From contig OY998178.1 in the NCBI GenBank assembly GCA_963921935.1, positions 197,626,862 to 197,690,861 on the forward strand: a stretch of 64,000 bases of DNA. Reading direction: 5' to 3'. Shown in pieces: positions 31,736 to 43,260 of this stretch; position 1 is the stretch's first letter, and each line of letters opens with the position of its first letter. The DNA is from Galeruca laticollis. Its lineage: Eukaryota; Arthropoda; Insecta; Coleoptera; Chrysomelidae. The translations under genes and the position numbers were made by a program. The notes beneath the pieces are model-generated. The model was not told the DNA's origin. It searched no databases and saw only the letters and a list, made by a program, of their open reading frames with translations.

Positions 31736-33244
31736 ATTGTTATTTGGTTCCCTATTTTTGTAAATTCTGGTCATGTTTTTGGAGAAACCATTCGTAATTC
31801 GGAAAGTGAAAGATCGTGAATTCTGAATTGTATTTAGAATTGATCCAGATTGCCGTTCCTGATACCGACTGTTGAAAAAGTAGGTAATAGTTTATAAACA
31901 AATAAAACATATTTGATTAGTGATCTCATTATATCATAGTGTGAGATTGAAGTTTATATAATAAATAAGAAGAAGATTTGATTTAACAGTCAGTTGTAAT
32001 AAAAAAATAAAGAAGTGTTCAAAAACTGTATATTCTGCTAAAACTATAAATAAAATCAAAATAACATAAAAAACCAAGAGGTTGTGGGCCCAGGACATTG
32101 CAAATAAATAATAAAATAAAACACTTACTGAGTGAAAATTCTGGTGAAAAATCACAAATAACCTAAAAAACAACAATAGAAATGGGAAATGAAACGGACG
32201 ATATTGGAAATATTGAAAAACTGATAAACTCTGAATCTTTTGAAATGTTGTATTTTCAAACATCTGTGTATTTTAAAGCTAGTGGACTATATGCAATAGT
32301 GAATAATTATGAAACGTTTGAAAGGTTGACTGAATAAAAAGATAAGAAAAGTTGGATACAAAGATTTTCCTGAACTTATTCTGTGACGTCACAAACTAAA
32401 TCTCGGTCTCGTCTCAAAATGTAGAAACGCGACTAACCTTAAGTCTCGTCTCGCGGAATTCCTAATTTGTAATTTTTGACATTCTCCTGTTTCTCATTTA
32501 ACTGATCTGTTATCAATAAGGTAAAAGTGGGTTATAGATTTTTTATGTCGAATTCAGTTGCCTAATTATTATTATAACTATTATTATAAGATTTGTAGTT
32601 ATGAGCCAAACTTGTGATTTTCTCATGAGACAAACTATATATTGTTTCTTTGTATTATTTCTCTTTTAAAGAGCTTTCCAAAAATATACAATAATTAATA
32701 TTTATTACTTTGAAAAGAAAAGGGATAATTTTAAAGTTTGTTGTAAAATTAAAAATTTTTCGTATATATTATTGTTATTATACTTTCAACTTCATATTAT
32801 TAAATAAAATGTTTATGAATTTTTAATTTTAATCGAGTTAATAAAAATAAGACTCGCGCAAATTCTGAAGGGGTTTTTAGCAGCAAAGTCTGCGTAACTA
32901 TAGAATTTGTGCATAGGGTACTTCATAAGAAAGTTAATCTACAAGTCGAAAGGATTCATAAAATGATATATTATACAGGATGTTCGATTTAAAAAATCAA
33001 TATCTGCACTCACTACGCTTTTCATGACCACCCTGTAAGTTTGGTTGTATCTTGAAAATATGCAACACGTGTTAAAATATTTTTTTATCTTGTTCCGTTT
33101 GTGAGATATTCAGATGTTTCCATATTTTAAACTAACCCTATATAGACACCAAAATTGATTCCGATTTGCAATCTTGGTGTCTGTTCTTTAGAAAAGGGCA
33201 ACTAACTCGTGGATATGATACGAACAACTTTATTGGAGTAATAT
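31736..33244. other. AT-rich intronic sequence, no gene seen
   Basis: About 1.5 kb with no supported gene. A Phe/Leu-rich frame (32263-31934, minus) looks like a product of base composition. No terminal or tandem repeats were recognised up to the Harbinger boundary. Confidence 0.6.
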
Positions 33245-33825
33245 TTAGGCCCGGTTGTACCAATTTCAGATTAAAGAAAGTTCAGCTGAACTGACAGTCA
33301 ACATTGAACGTCGTTCAAAGAAATTACTGTTGTATCAGCTCCGGTTCAAGTAATCCCACGATCAGGTTAAGTTGGCTACCATGAAAGGTAAAGTTCCTAA
33401 TATCACATGATACTTTTTGGTGTTTTATGCGGTTTTGACACAAGATAAATTGTGCAGACAATGGAATAAATAAAAAAAGAAGATGATAATGTTAGTCAAA
33501 TGTTAATTAAATATTTAGAATTTTGCTCTCGTGTATCGTGTACGAAGATTGTTTAACGTTATGTTTCAAAATCAACAAGAAAGCTCCAAAACCATGAGAA
33601 AGTTTGTTAGATCATCAAATTTTTCGATAAAGGAGAAAAATATTTTGATGGCCACAATTAAAAAGTACAGTAATGAAATGGAATGCAAGAGTACCGATTC
33701 CAACATGAGAAATATTAAAAATAATGCCTGGATGAAGGTTACAAGAGAATTTTATATGGCATCGGGGGAAACGGCGAGAGATGAACTAACTTTAAAAAAC
33801 AATCTAGGGAGTTCTCCACTAATAA

Positions 33826-34260
33826 ACTGTCTTCTTAAGTGATAATTGTAAAGATCAGCAGATATAGTTTTCCTGGTTTTCTATATCATTGCACAGTTAT
33901 ACTGATCTTAATTGGAAAAATGATATCCAGGATATCACCATAGGGCTAATAATATCTAAGCTTCAATATTTGTAATATCACATCTTCTTTTTTCTATTAA
34001 CATATATTAAGTCAATCACAAGTTAGGTCACTTCTTGGTCTAGCCAAAAATAACTACTAAACATCAGGTAGGCATCAAATGAAATGTAACTTCTGTCATT
34101 CTGACGATGATAGTGATTTGTCGAAACAATTGTCAATTTTTTAGAATTTTCAACAATTTTTATTATATTGTGGAATGACCTAGAACCAGTGAGTTTTATT
34201 TAAAAAACTAATATGAGTAGATTCCACGAAGTAAGGGTTGAGACAGTTAATTTCATTTAA
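33826..34260 (+). mobile_element. Penelope-like 3' non-coding fragment inside the Harbinger Myb gene
   Basis: From actgtcttcttaagtgataa (33826) to about 34205 this is the same sequence, opposite strand, as the 3' non-coding part of the Penelope copy at 26535-26890. Matching landmarks include gtaaagatcagcagatatag and aacatcaggtaggcatcaaa. The following 34206-34260 resembles 31665-31720. No Penelope coding sequence is present. Confidence 0.75.
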
Positions 34261-34261
34261 A

Positions 34262-35395
34262 AAACAAACATGGAAATATAAAAAAAAATTAGTGTAAAGA
34301 GAAATTTGCCAACTACAAAAATTACGAGCAGTTATAAGATTTCTTAGTGCTAAAGGCGTGGAACCGATCGATATTCATCGTGAGATCTGTGAAGTTTACG
34401 GACAAAACATTATGAGTGATGGTATGGTGAGGAAATGGGTAAGAGCATTTAAAGATGGCCGCACGAATGTGCATGATGAAGAACGGAGTGGGCGTCCTTC
34501 GGTCGTTAATGAAGATTTGGTGCAGAAATTGGACAAAAAGGTGAGAGAAAACAGACGCTTTACAATTTCATCATTGTGCGACTGCTTTCCTCAATATTCT
34601 CGTAGTGTTTTGTATCGCATTGTGACCGAGAACTTGAATTGCCGGAAATTGTGTACACGTTGGGTTCCAAAAATGTTGACGGATTTGCAGAAAACCCAAC
34701 GTTTAGGCAGTGCATTGTTTCCTTGAGCGGTACCACAATGAAGGTGAAGATTTTTGAGACAAAATTGTTACTGGTGACGAAACATGGGTGGCATACGTCA
34801 CACCAGAATCGAAACAACAATCCATGGAATGGCGACATCCACCATCACCCAAAAAAGTGAAGTTTAAGCAAACAATTTCTGCCCGGAAAATCATGTGCAC
34901 AGTTTTTGGGGACAAAAAAGGAGTATTGATAGTGGAGTTTCTGCCTCGTAATGAGACAATCAATGCAGCGTCTTATTGTGAGACATTGAACAATCTGCGT
35001 CGTGCAATCCAGAACAAAAGACGTGGCAAGTTGAGTAAGGGTATCGTTTTGCTGCATGACAATGCCCGTCCACATGTGGCTAATCGGACCAAAGATATCA
35101 AATCTTTTCAATGGAAAACTCTAGATCATCCTCCATACAGCCCTGATCTGGCGCCCAGCGACTACCGTTTGTTCCTGCCCTTGAAGAAACAAACATTTGT
35201 GATACAGTGGTTAACAAGACAGGCGGCAGAATTTTATGAGGAGGGTATTCAAAAACTGGTGCCACGTTATGACAAGTGCCTCAATATTCACGGAAATTAT
35301 GTAGAAAAGTAGATTAAGGTACAGGCTTTCATGTAAAAATAAAATTATTGCGATATCTTTGCACGTCTTTTTTTTATTCCAAAACGGTACTTACT
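34262..35395 (+). mobile_element. mariner element, irritans-like, inactivated
   Basis: A mariner-type transposase fills the unit. The 3' end shows aaaacggtacttactta (about 35381-35397), typical of mariner termini of this group. The 5' terminal repeat is not clear and may be eroded (start set near 34262). It lies directly after the Penelope fragment, inside the Harbinger Myb gene. Confidence 0.75.
34310..35312 (+). pseudogene. mariner transposase (D,D34D type)
   Basis: The frame is already readable before the Met at 34358: LRAVIRFLSAKG from about 34330. It continues with the paired helix-turn-helix region (MVRKWVRAFKDGRTNVHDEE, RSGRPSVVNEDL) to about 34720. After a slip the catalytic block follows: VTGDETWVAYVTPES, LLHDNARPHVANRT and PPYSPDLAPSDYRLFL, giving the D,D34D set. 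A stop (about 34757) and the slip near 34720 break the frame. About 20 residues are missing after LPLKKQ. The C-terminus (EEGIQKLVPRYDKCLNIHGN) is intact. All three acidic residues are kept. Confidence 0.9.
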
Positions 35396-36282
35396 TAAAA
35401 AGCATGCCTCGTATATTACTGGTACTGGAGGTGGAGAACCAAAAGATATATGTATCACCAACACAGACAATACCATCCTGGAAATTATAGACACACAAAT
35501 GACGGGACATACCTCTGAGTTTGATGATGATGTTGTAGAAGTAAAATAAAATTTTAGTTAAATTTCTTGCAAATGCTTAATATATTCATTTATTTAGAGT
35601 CTGTTGTCCTTCCGAAACATGAGATTGTTGAGAACGAAGAGATATCAGAAAGTTCACAAAGTCATTCAGACTCCCAATGGTTAGCAGGTGATGCTGCATA
35701 TTTGCTGAAAACCCCAAAATCACACTATTTAAATGCCAATGGATCTGCGACAGTTGACCACTTAACGTCAAGCCCAAGTATGAAAATGGCCGTCAACTTG
35801 CTAATGAAAATAAGTAGCTGTGGAATAACCCCGAAAAAAAATAATGAAACGGTAATAAAAACTCCTTTCAAAAAAAATACAGGATTTGGGTACATAGCTG
35901 AAGAATGGGCTCGATGTAAATGTGTGCTCGCAGAATTGCAAAAACAAGGATATATTGACGAGCAGAAAATGAAACTACAACATATGCAAGAGAAGCATAA
36001 TAAAGCATTAAGTCTATTGGAAAAAGATACTGACGAAAAGGGGAAATGGACATATGAACAGCACCTAGAAAAAATGGAACTTTTAAGGATGGAAAAGGCA
36101 GTTCTTCAGAAGAAACTCTCAGCATGATTAAAAAAATACTAATGTTTTTATTTTATTATCAAATGTTTAACAAAACATAAAAAATATTGAATAACTTTTT
36201 TACCCTCTACAAAAATAGATAATAATTTTTATTTTTTAATAAATTTAGTTCCGTTCATGGATGATATTCTGAAAATAACTAA

Positions 36283-37355
36283 TCAAATCTTGCCTAGTAG
36301 CTTTTTGATAGTAATTGCATTATGCTTGATGTTTGGGTCTTGTATATAGGTATTGATATCATTTGATAATTCGATTGCTGCTTCAACCTCTTCGTCAAGT
36401 GGCAATTCATTGATATCTTCTCCTTTTATCATGCAGATATTATGTAGAACTGAGCATGCAACTACTACAGCCTCAACTTTGTCCAATCTGAGGCAAATTC
36501 CCAAGGCTAAACTTGAAAACCGTCTTTTTAAGACACCGAAAAGTCTTTCAATTGGGTTTCGGGTACGAATTTGAGATTCGTTAAATAGATTTTCTGCATC
36601 TGTCCTAGGATTAGTCAAAGGTGTTATTAAGTATGGTTTTATCCCATAAGCCCCGTCCCCAACTAGCAAATATTCACCATATATTCCATGTTCCAACTCC
36701 TGCCTAACCCTAGAGTTTCGAAAAATACCATGGGCAGATCCTGGCCATCTACAGACGATACTTCTAATACTTAAGTTAGCATCTCCTATCATTTACACAT
36801 TCGTGGAAAAGAATTTTTTCATGTTCCTATATAGACTAATTAATTTTATATTGGTACAATCGATAGCCCCTAAACATCTGGGAAAACTTGCTATTATGTA
36901 AAAACCTTCCCTCACAATCTGCTTTTCTTTCTCGGTCCGAGGCATCTTAATTACTTCGTTTTTAAGGCTGGCAATTGCCCGTAATACTTTGGTAACAACT
37001 CTGCTGGCTGTAGATTTATCTACTCCACAAAAGTCGTCAAATACTTGTAACGCTAACAAAAACATTTCACCTCGAGAAAGTGCATGATTTCTGGAAAATT
37101 TTAATATTAAATTCTAGAAACCACATACTTATTGGTGTCTGAAACAATGATGTCATGTAATTCGTCTAATACAAATTGAGCCGTTTCCTTTGAAAATAGG
37201 AATCTACATTTAAATTCGTTATTATTCCATATTTCAAAATGGTTTGGCCTTTCTCGGTAAGTTTGAGGAAGTCTAGGTATTTCAACCAGATCAATTACCT
37301 CTAAAAAATCTTTATCATCCGTTAATTCTGCTAATATTAAATCCATATTGCACAT
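36283..37355 (-). pseudogene. HARBI1-like Harbinger nuclease (DDE_Tnp_4)
   Basis: The N-terminal exon (37355-37107) has a HARBI1-like start with FEIWNNNEFKCRFLFSKETA. A short interruption at about 37128-37091 looks like a mini-intron, but the codon phase does not join cleanly. The catalytic part follows: NHALSRGEMFLLALQVF, DKSTASRVVTKVLRAI, GAIDCTNIKLIS (first Asp), a TAA (about 36793), DANLSIRSIVCRWPGSAHG, LLVGDGAYGIKPYL (second Asp) and RNPIERLFGVLKRRF (Glu). Small deletions remove residues after LIS and SAH. The DDE triad is present; the stop and deletions inactivate it. Confidence 0.9.
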
Positions 37356-37612
37356 ATAGGTTTGCTAATAAACTCGACAAAATATTTACTTTCCGTAGAT
37401 AAACAACAATAACACAAACAACAGAAACAGCTAGCTGATGTTGCACGTTCAAAGCATGTACCACGCAAGAACGGACCGAAATGAAGCGTTCAGGTGAACC
37501 GAATTTTGATCTATGGTTCAGTCGTGATCGAGGTTGGTACAACTTGATTTTTAACGTGATCGCAGTTCATTGTTGAACTGTTGTTGAACCGAGTTGGTAC
37601 AACCGGGCCTTA

Positions 37613-39750
37613 GACTATTTAAATACCTCTTGAACGTACCAAAGCTTACAATTTACAACAACCAACTGATTTTGCGAATAATGACTTGAAAGCTATTACA
37701 AGCAAAGAATATTAGACTTGATTTTCAATAGGATAAACAGTACCAGTATTAAAAGGTTTACCCTTAACACGCTGATGTAAATCTAAAACAGGTACAGCAT
37801 CTTAATGGTTTGCAGTTCACCGTAAAAAGCAATAATAGATGTGAAAAGTACCTTGTTTGATGTGAGTATTGGGATGTTAGTTGTTATGTTGGAGAAATCG
37901 GCAAAATATATAATCATCAATCTTCTATTATTAGCCATTATGGATTTGAAACTGTGTGTAACTACCTTACTCACGAAAATAAACTATTATTGTATAAATT
38001 TGCTACTGGATCTTAACCTTAAAACGAGTTTTTTTTGCAATTACAGATTTCAAACGTTTCAAAAGAATATAACCCAACGCGTCAAAGCGAAAATATGATA
38101 CACACAAACAGAGAAGTTAATAACCCTCGTAAAATAGCCAGCGGAAATCCAGAAGACAATTAATTAAATACGGAGAAAATTTGATGATGAAAATTAGTCA
38201 AAATGTATTTAAAAACTTTATCATGATGTATTGGAAGGGTTAAAGGACGACCCTCCTGGTTTCTCAACAACAGTAAATTCATGCATTCTATATTATAATA
38301 AAAATATATCATCATCATCCAATTAAATGAGTGGAATTTTACAAATGTTTAAATATACAATGTAGCACACAGAAACAGTTTAGAAAACACCAAAGGAAAG
38401 GCAAACAAATAAGCGTCTATCGCGAGAAGGAAAACTTTAGCGAGCGGAAAAAGGCGATGCCAAGCTGTAAGTAAACTGCAAAGCCTTGCAAAAAAGAAGC
38501 AAAGCCTCTCATTCAATAAATACATGCGTAAGTTTAAATAACAATTTAGACGATACTAAATTTTTTAAATAGTTTCCTCGTTAATTATGTTAAAGTTGAT
38601 ATTCTCTACATAATTTATGTATTTAAATATTATCTTAAGTGAATTTTTAGATCATATTATCTTACGATAATATTTTATAAGATCTAAATTCAGTGTCTCT
38701 AATTTCAACATTTAAAATTATTCAAAAAATTACCATAATTATACCTTAGTTACTTTATGGGCATTTATTTACTTATACGAATTTCATACGACATATTACA
38801 CTGTATCAAACAACTGAAATTGCACAGTGTTGTGCAATAACGCGCGGCCGATATCAGTTTAGTTCGCTGTGCAATAAGCTACGTCCGATACTAATATGCA
38901 ACCGGGATGGCTAAAAAATGGGTACAGTACATATAATGGAGAAATGTAATGGTATATCCCCTTTAAATTATGTTGCGGAGCTAGACTCTGAAAGGTAATA
39001 ATATTTTGTTTACTTTTACCAATACCACTTACACACTACACTCTATCTTGATGCTAGCCTACCAACTAAATAGTGAGCGTTGCTTATCGCTGGTGGGCAC
39101 CTGCTGTGTTCGAAAAAATTGCTAACTCAAAATATACTTATAGTTCAGTAAAATAATAAGTTATTTGAAAATTATATTACTAATTCTTGTTAATAAAACA
39201 AGTTTTAAGGTAGTGTTAATTGTCTGGTGTTATGATTAAGATGTATTTAATAATTATAAAATACATTTTAACGATTATTATTTGAAATTATAATATTAAA
39301 TGAATATATCGCCTAATAAGCATTTTAAATTACGAGTATAATATTGACTGGACTATGACAGTATTCAAGTCAAAGGATAAGCCGAAACATTAAAGTTCGT
39401 ACTATATCTCTTACGTGAACTATACTTTTTATTAGTACAAAGAATTCGCGCAGCATATTTATTGGCTACAAGCCATCGTAAGGCTTCTTTCTTGGTTTAT
39501 GGACGATCAATATTATTTTTCTTATTAAAGTATTCAATGATTTTAAGACTATTCCATTAAAGCAAATATTTAAGTGTGTTTAGCGAAGTCAAAAAAGTTA
39601 TCCAATATTTGTTCTAATTTAATAAAGTCAATTAATTTTGTGGCCATATATTGTTTAGGAAAAATTATTAAATGTAATAAACGCTTGACCAGGTATTTTC
39701 GTCGATTTTGATAATTTCACATTGAAAATTAGGTATTTCCTTATGCTCAG
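37613..39750. other. AT-rich intronic sequence, no gene seen
   Basis: About 2.1 kb. Two opposed small frames at 37783-38098 show no domain. A short hairpin (gaatttttagatc and gatctaaattc, 38644-38696) and a GC-richer patch (38840-38890, with gcacagtgttgtgcaataac) are the only structures noticed. It lies in the presumed SDHA intron. Confidence 0.55.
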
Positions 39751-39754
39751 GTTT

Positions 39755-41715
39755 TAGATTAGATTAGATTTTAACGGGGTTACAATGCACTGAAACCTAA
39801 GGTTTATTGTGCCCCCCCCCCTATCAGAGCTGTTCTCGCTACTACCCTCCAGGGTTCTAATGAACTCTAGTATTTGGAACGGCTTCGACGAGGTTATATC
39901 CTCACTCTTACAAGTTTCTTGTCCGAAGCATTTCGTGCGTTGGCTTGCAATGGCGAGGCATTCCAGAACTAGGTGATCCGGAGTTTCATCCTCCTCCCCA
40001 CAGAACCACAGAATCTACTCTCGTCAATTTCTGCTAGACCTATTCTCATTACGTGCTTCCTAAGGCGGCAGTGTCCTGTAAGAAAGCCCGTGAGGAGATG
40101 TAGCTTATTTTTACTGAGGTCCAAATATTTTTTGAATCCAGCAGTGTCAAAGTTCTACAGGAACTTTTTGGAATGTTCCAACCCGGGAAGGCACCGCCAG
40201 AGTGCTTCTCTTTTGGTTTCCTCCTTCTTCCGAAGCTCTTCCTTATAGGAGCATTTTCCTACACCACAGAAAGGCTCCAGGCCAATAAAGGGCGGTTTTG
40301 CTCCTTTCCTGGCAAGTGTATTGGCCTCTTCATTTCCTGTGGTTCCCGAGTGGCCAGGAACCCAGACTAAAGAGACCCTGTTATTCTTGCCTAGTTCATC
40401 AAGTTTCCTTCAGCACTCCCATGCCAACTTTGAGTCAATGGCATGGGAGCTCAATGTCTTGATAGCTGCTTGACTATCAGAAGTTCCCAAGTTCCCTAGT
40501 TGGACACGTTCTCATAGCTCCAGTGATGCACACACAGGCAAGCCTTTGAACTTAGTCGAGGGTCTTCCTCGTGCTGTACTGACTTGCTTTTGTATGCCAA
40601 ACTATTGCCCAATACGTAATTGCTGGTCTCACAATCATGGCGTACATCCATCGTATTATTTTTGGGATACAGCCCCACCTCTTACCAGCTAGATTTCTGC
40701 ACGCCATCAAAGCTCTTATTGCTTTACTAGCAGTTATTTCAACATGCTTATTCCACAGAAGCTTACTGTCTAGGGTTATCCCTAGATATTTAACTTCTGA
40801 TTTCCATTCTATGATTTCCCCGTTTAAGGATATGAGTTTCATGGCTAGAAGTGTTCTTTTCCGGGTAAATGGAATTACTATGGTCTTGTCTGGGTTCATG
40901 TTCATCCCCACTGACAAGCACCATTGCTCAATGATTCTGAGGCCCTTTTGTAATAAATCACACAAGGTGCTCTCGAGCTTGCCTCTGACTATTAGAACTA
41001 TATCATCAGCATAGCCCGTACATTCGAAGCCAAGCTCCGTTAGCCTGTAGAGCAACTCCCCCTTGAGGTGTCCCCCGAGTGGCTTTAACTGAGGTGGTTT
41101 GATTCCCCACCTGTGTATCAGCTATCCTCGTCGTCAACAATTCATACATCCATTTTACAATGGTTTCATTTACTCCTCGCCTTTTTAGTGCTTCTTTGAC
41201 ATACATGAGTAGTGTTGTCAAAGGCCCCAGATATATCCAGGAATCAGAGTTGACTTCGGTCAACTGATACGGAGCCGTCTCAGTTGATCGACCCGCTCTG
41301 TAGGCATGCTGACATTTTTGAAGTGGTATATTCTTCAGATTCTCTGTTCTTATGTAGTTATCCACTACTTTCTCCATCGTTTTAAGTAGGAACGATGTTA
41401 GACAAAAGGGTCTAAAACATCGGGGATCAGTCCCATCTTTTTTCCATATTTTTGGTATGAAGGTTACCCTTGTCCTTCTCCATTTTCTAGGTATTATATC
41501 CACTGCTAGACTGCTTCTTGTAATCTTCAGCATGTGAGGAAGCATCTCCTCTCTCCTTTGCTGCAGTAGTGCCGGAAATATTCCATCCACTCCTGGTGAT
41601 TTATATGGTTGAAAGGTACTTATTGCCCATTCCAACCGTTGTCTGGTAAATATTTTCTTAGCAATGTCCCAAACTTTCTTGCGGGATTTTTTGGTGTAAT
41701 TCATTGCTATTTACC
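39755..41715 (-). mobile_element. second R1/LOA-like non-LTR retrotransposon, 5' truncated
   Basis: Minus-strand RT then RNase H, in the same order as the element at 21600-24085 but clearly diverged from it. The 3' end at about 39755 carries the pentamer-type tail taatctaatctaaaa (minus strand). The 5' end at about 41715 is cut just before the RT. It lies inside the presumed SDHA intron, in the same orientation as that gene. Confidence 0.8.
39960..41704 (-). pseudogene. RT-RNase H ORF2 remnant of the second LOA-like copy
   Basis: RT: FQPYKSPGVDGIFPALLQQR, FIPKIWKKDGTDPRCFRPFC, LTSFLLKTMEKVVDNYI and KATRGTPQGGVA (41704-41050). A deletion and frame slip follow, removing the residues between GGV and the TELGFECTGYADDIVLIV box (41055-40552, catalytic YADD intact). 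RNase H lies in broken frames at about 40480-40260: LVWVPGHSGTTGNEEANTLA is readable. The C-terminal cysteine cluster, near 40010, is degraded. The element is more decayed than the copy at 21.6 kb. Confidence 0.85.
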
Positions 41716-42690
41716 AGGTTACACATATACAAATTTTATTGCAGTGTACTTATAGAAAACTGTTCTCAGTGTATTCTGTTGTGCCATCCCCATCTAAAAT
41801 TTTTAACACCAGTGGATTGACTCCTATCTTTGGCTAGTAGCTCTCTGACATTAGTTCCACATTTATCATGTTAATACATTTTATTATATAAAATTCATCA
41901 AACAAAAGAGGGGGGATTCACGACTCAAGTTGTAAAGTTATTAGACAATAAGCATTATTCCTCTATTCAGTGTTTTAGTTGAGTTGTCTTGACAGGATGT
42001 CGGAACAGTTGGTAAACAATAATTCAAAATTGATTTACTGAGAATTCTATCGTCCTCTAATACATTTTAATCATCAAAGCGACGAAGAGATCGCTCTCTC
42101 TATTAACGGTTATAAAATCAGGGATACTAAACCACAATTTATATGCACAATACCGGAGAGAGATATGCAGTGGACATGTTCTAGTTTAACAATGTTATTT
42201 TAGAGAACAAAGGATAAATAATAGATTATGTTCACTCAATGCTTGCCACTAAAATGGTTATTATAGTAATCGGTTAACTATTTACAAGGAATGCGATACA
42301 ATTCTTAGTAAGCTACAACAAAAACTTACAGTGCTGTGAGATAAATACTATTAGTAGAAGTAAAATAGTTATTCATGATACAAGTTTGGAAAGTGACGAT
42401 TTATTGCACGAACTGTCGTTTAAAAACGCGAGCGAATGTTTTTGAAGCTAGAAGTAGTTAGCGGGTAGGAAATCCTTTGTATAGTCCTATCAGGGAAAAC
42501 GAATCAATTTCCACCACATATTCCAGGTTTTTCCTGACCCGGGAAACTAGCACCTGTTTAGGGTTCCTTGTCCAGGGTCACGAATGAAGCACACAGCAGT
42601 AGAATATGTGAAGAAGTAGAACTTCAGAACAGCTAATCTAGCGGAAGTAGCAACCCCGATCTTAGGATTAGTATGAAATCGAACGCCGAA
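41716..42690. other. spacer upstream of the third gypsy pol, no gene seen
   Basis: AT-rich with a GC-richer part at 42530-42610. It may contain the degraded leader or gag of the following gypsy copy, but no Gag motif, zinc knuckle or LTR pair could be found. Confidence 0.45.
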
Positions 42691-42890
42691 AGCCGGTAAG
42701 GCATAGGTGGTTAACACCGGATAAAGTATAAAACTGTATGAAGCCGTAAGGCATAGGTGTCAAACAACGGATTAACTACATAGTTGTAGAAAACCGTAAG
42801 GCATAGGTGTTAAACACCGGATAAAATATAAAACTGTATGAAGCCGTAAGGCATAGGTGCCAAACACCGGATTAAATAAGAATCAGAGAG
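42691..42890. repeat. four tandem copies of a 50-bp unit
   Basis: The motif gccg(g)taaggcataggtg recurs at 42691, 42741, 42791 and 42841, spaced exactly 50 bp. Units 2-4 also share aacaccggat(t/a)aa, and units 2 and 4 begin after aaaactgtatga. The array directly precedes, and partly overlaps, the first codons of the gypsy frame at 42857. The exact spacing and low divergence suggest recent expansion. Confidence 0.9.
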
Positions 42891-43260
42891 GACGGCCACC
42901 AAAGAAATTCAAGCCAAGGAAACCACAAAATGAAGAATTGGACTACGTAGGAACCCAAGGAGAAGTGGAATACGTATTTCGCATCCACGATGATGATGTG
43001 GTGGATTGTAAGGTAGAGGGTATTATAATTGGGATGTTGATAGATTCTGGATGTAAATTCAATATCATAAATGACTACACTTGGAGACTCCTAATGAAAC
43101 GCGGAATAGTAGTTCAAAATTAAATTTAAAAACCTAACAAAGTCTTTTTCGGCTATGGTTCGCAAGACCCACTAGAAGTTTTTGGGTTCCTTCAAGGCTA
43201 TAATCGAAATTGGATCTAAAAAAGAAGTGGCTACTTTCTATGTCATAGAGAATGGGAAAA
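42857..43260 (+). pseudogene. protease region of the third gypsy copy
   Basis: The frame 42857-43123 starts with a basic, AT-hook-like stretch (NQRGRPPKKFKPRK) and contains IGMLIDSGCKFNIINDYTW, the retropepsin active site with DSG. A TAA at about 43121 and a shift near 43180 separate it from the RT frame, although FFGYGSQDPLEVFG, read between them, fits the normal continuation. The protease would cleave the polyprotein. Confidence 0.8.

Larger units (their letters stand above)
33531..36127 (+). pseudogene. Harbinger Myb/SANT-like accessory protein, interrupted
   Basis: The first exon (33531-33825) has the tryptophan-poor Myb-like trihelix: FSIKEKNILMATIKKYSNEM, CKSTDSNMRNIKNNAWMKVT. It is cut at about 33826 by Penelope and then mariner sequence. 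Coding resumes near 35398 with HASYITGTGGGEPKDICITN, the GTGGG linker typical of these proteins, up to a donor at 35541. A 57-bp intron (35541-35597, gtaaaa to tatttag) leads to the last exon (35598-36127), which ends in a charged coiled-coil region (EQHLEKMELLRMEKAVLQKK). In Harbinger elements this protein brings the nuclease to DNA and into the nucleus. Confidence 0.8.
33248..37609. mobile_element. PIF/Harbinger DNA transposon, full length, with nested insertions
   Basis: The ends ggcccggttgtacca (33248-33262) and tggtacaaccgggcc (37595-37609) are exact 15-bp inverted repeats. They are flanked by TTA on both sides (33245-33247 and 37610-37612), the TWA target duplication of PIF/Harbinger. 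Two convergent genes lie inside, as expected for the superfamily: a Myb/SANT-like DNA-binding protein (+, 33531-36127) and a HARBI1-type nuclease (-, 37355-36283). A Penelope fragment and a mariner element interrupt the Myb gene. Removing them leaves roughly 2.8 kb, a normal size. Confidence 0.93.

Noticed and set aside
31934..32263. Minus-strand 109-codon Phe/Leu-rich frame as a membrane protein gene
   Set aside because: Runs of F, L, I and V follow from AT-rich sequence; no start context, homology or splice structure.
37783..38098. Opposed small frames as host exons
   Set aside because: No recognisable domain, and both strands are equally open because of base composition.
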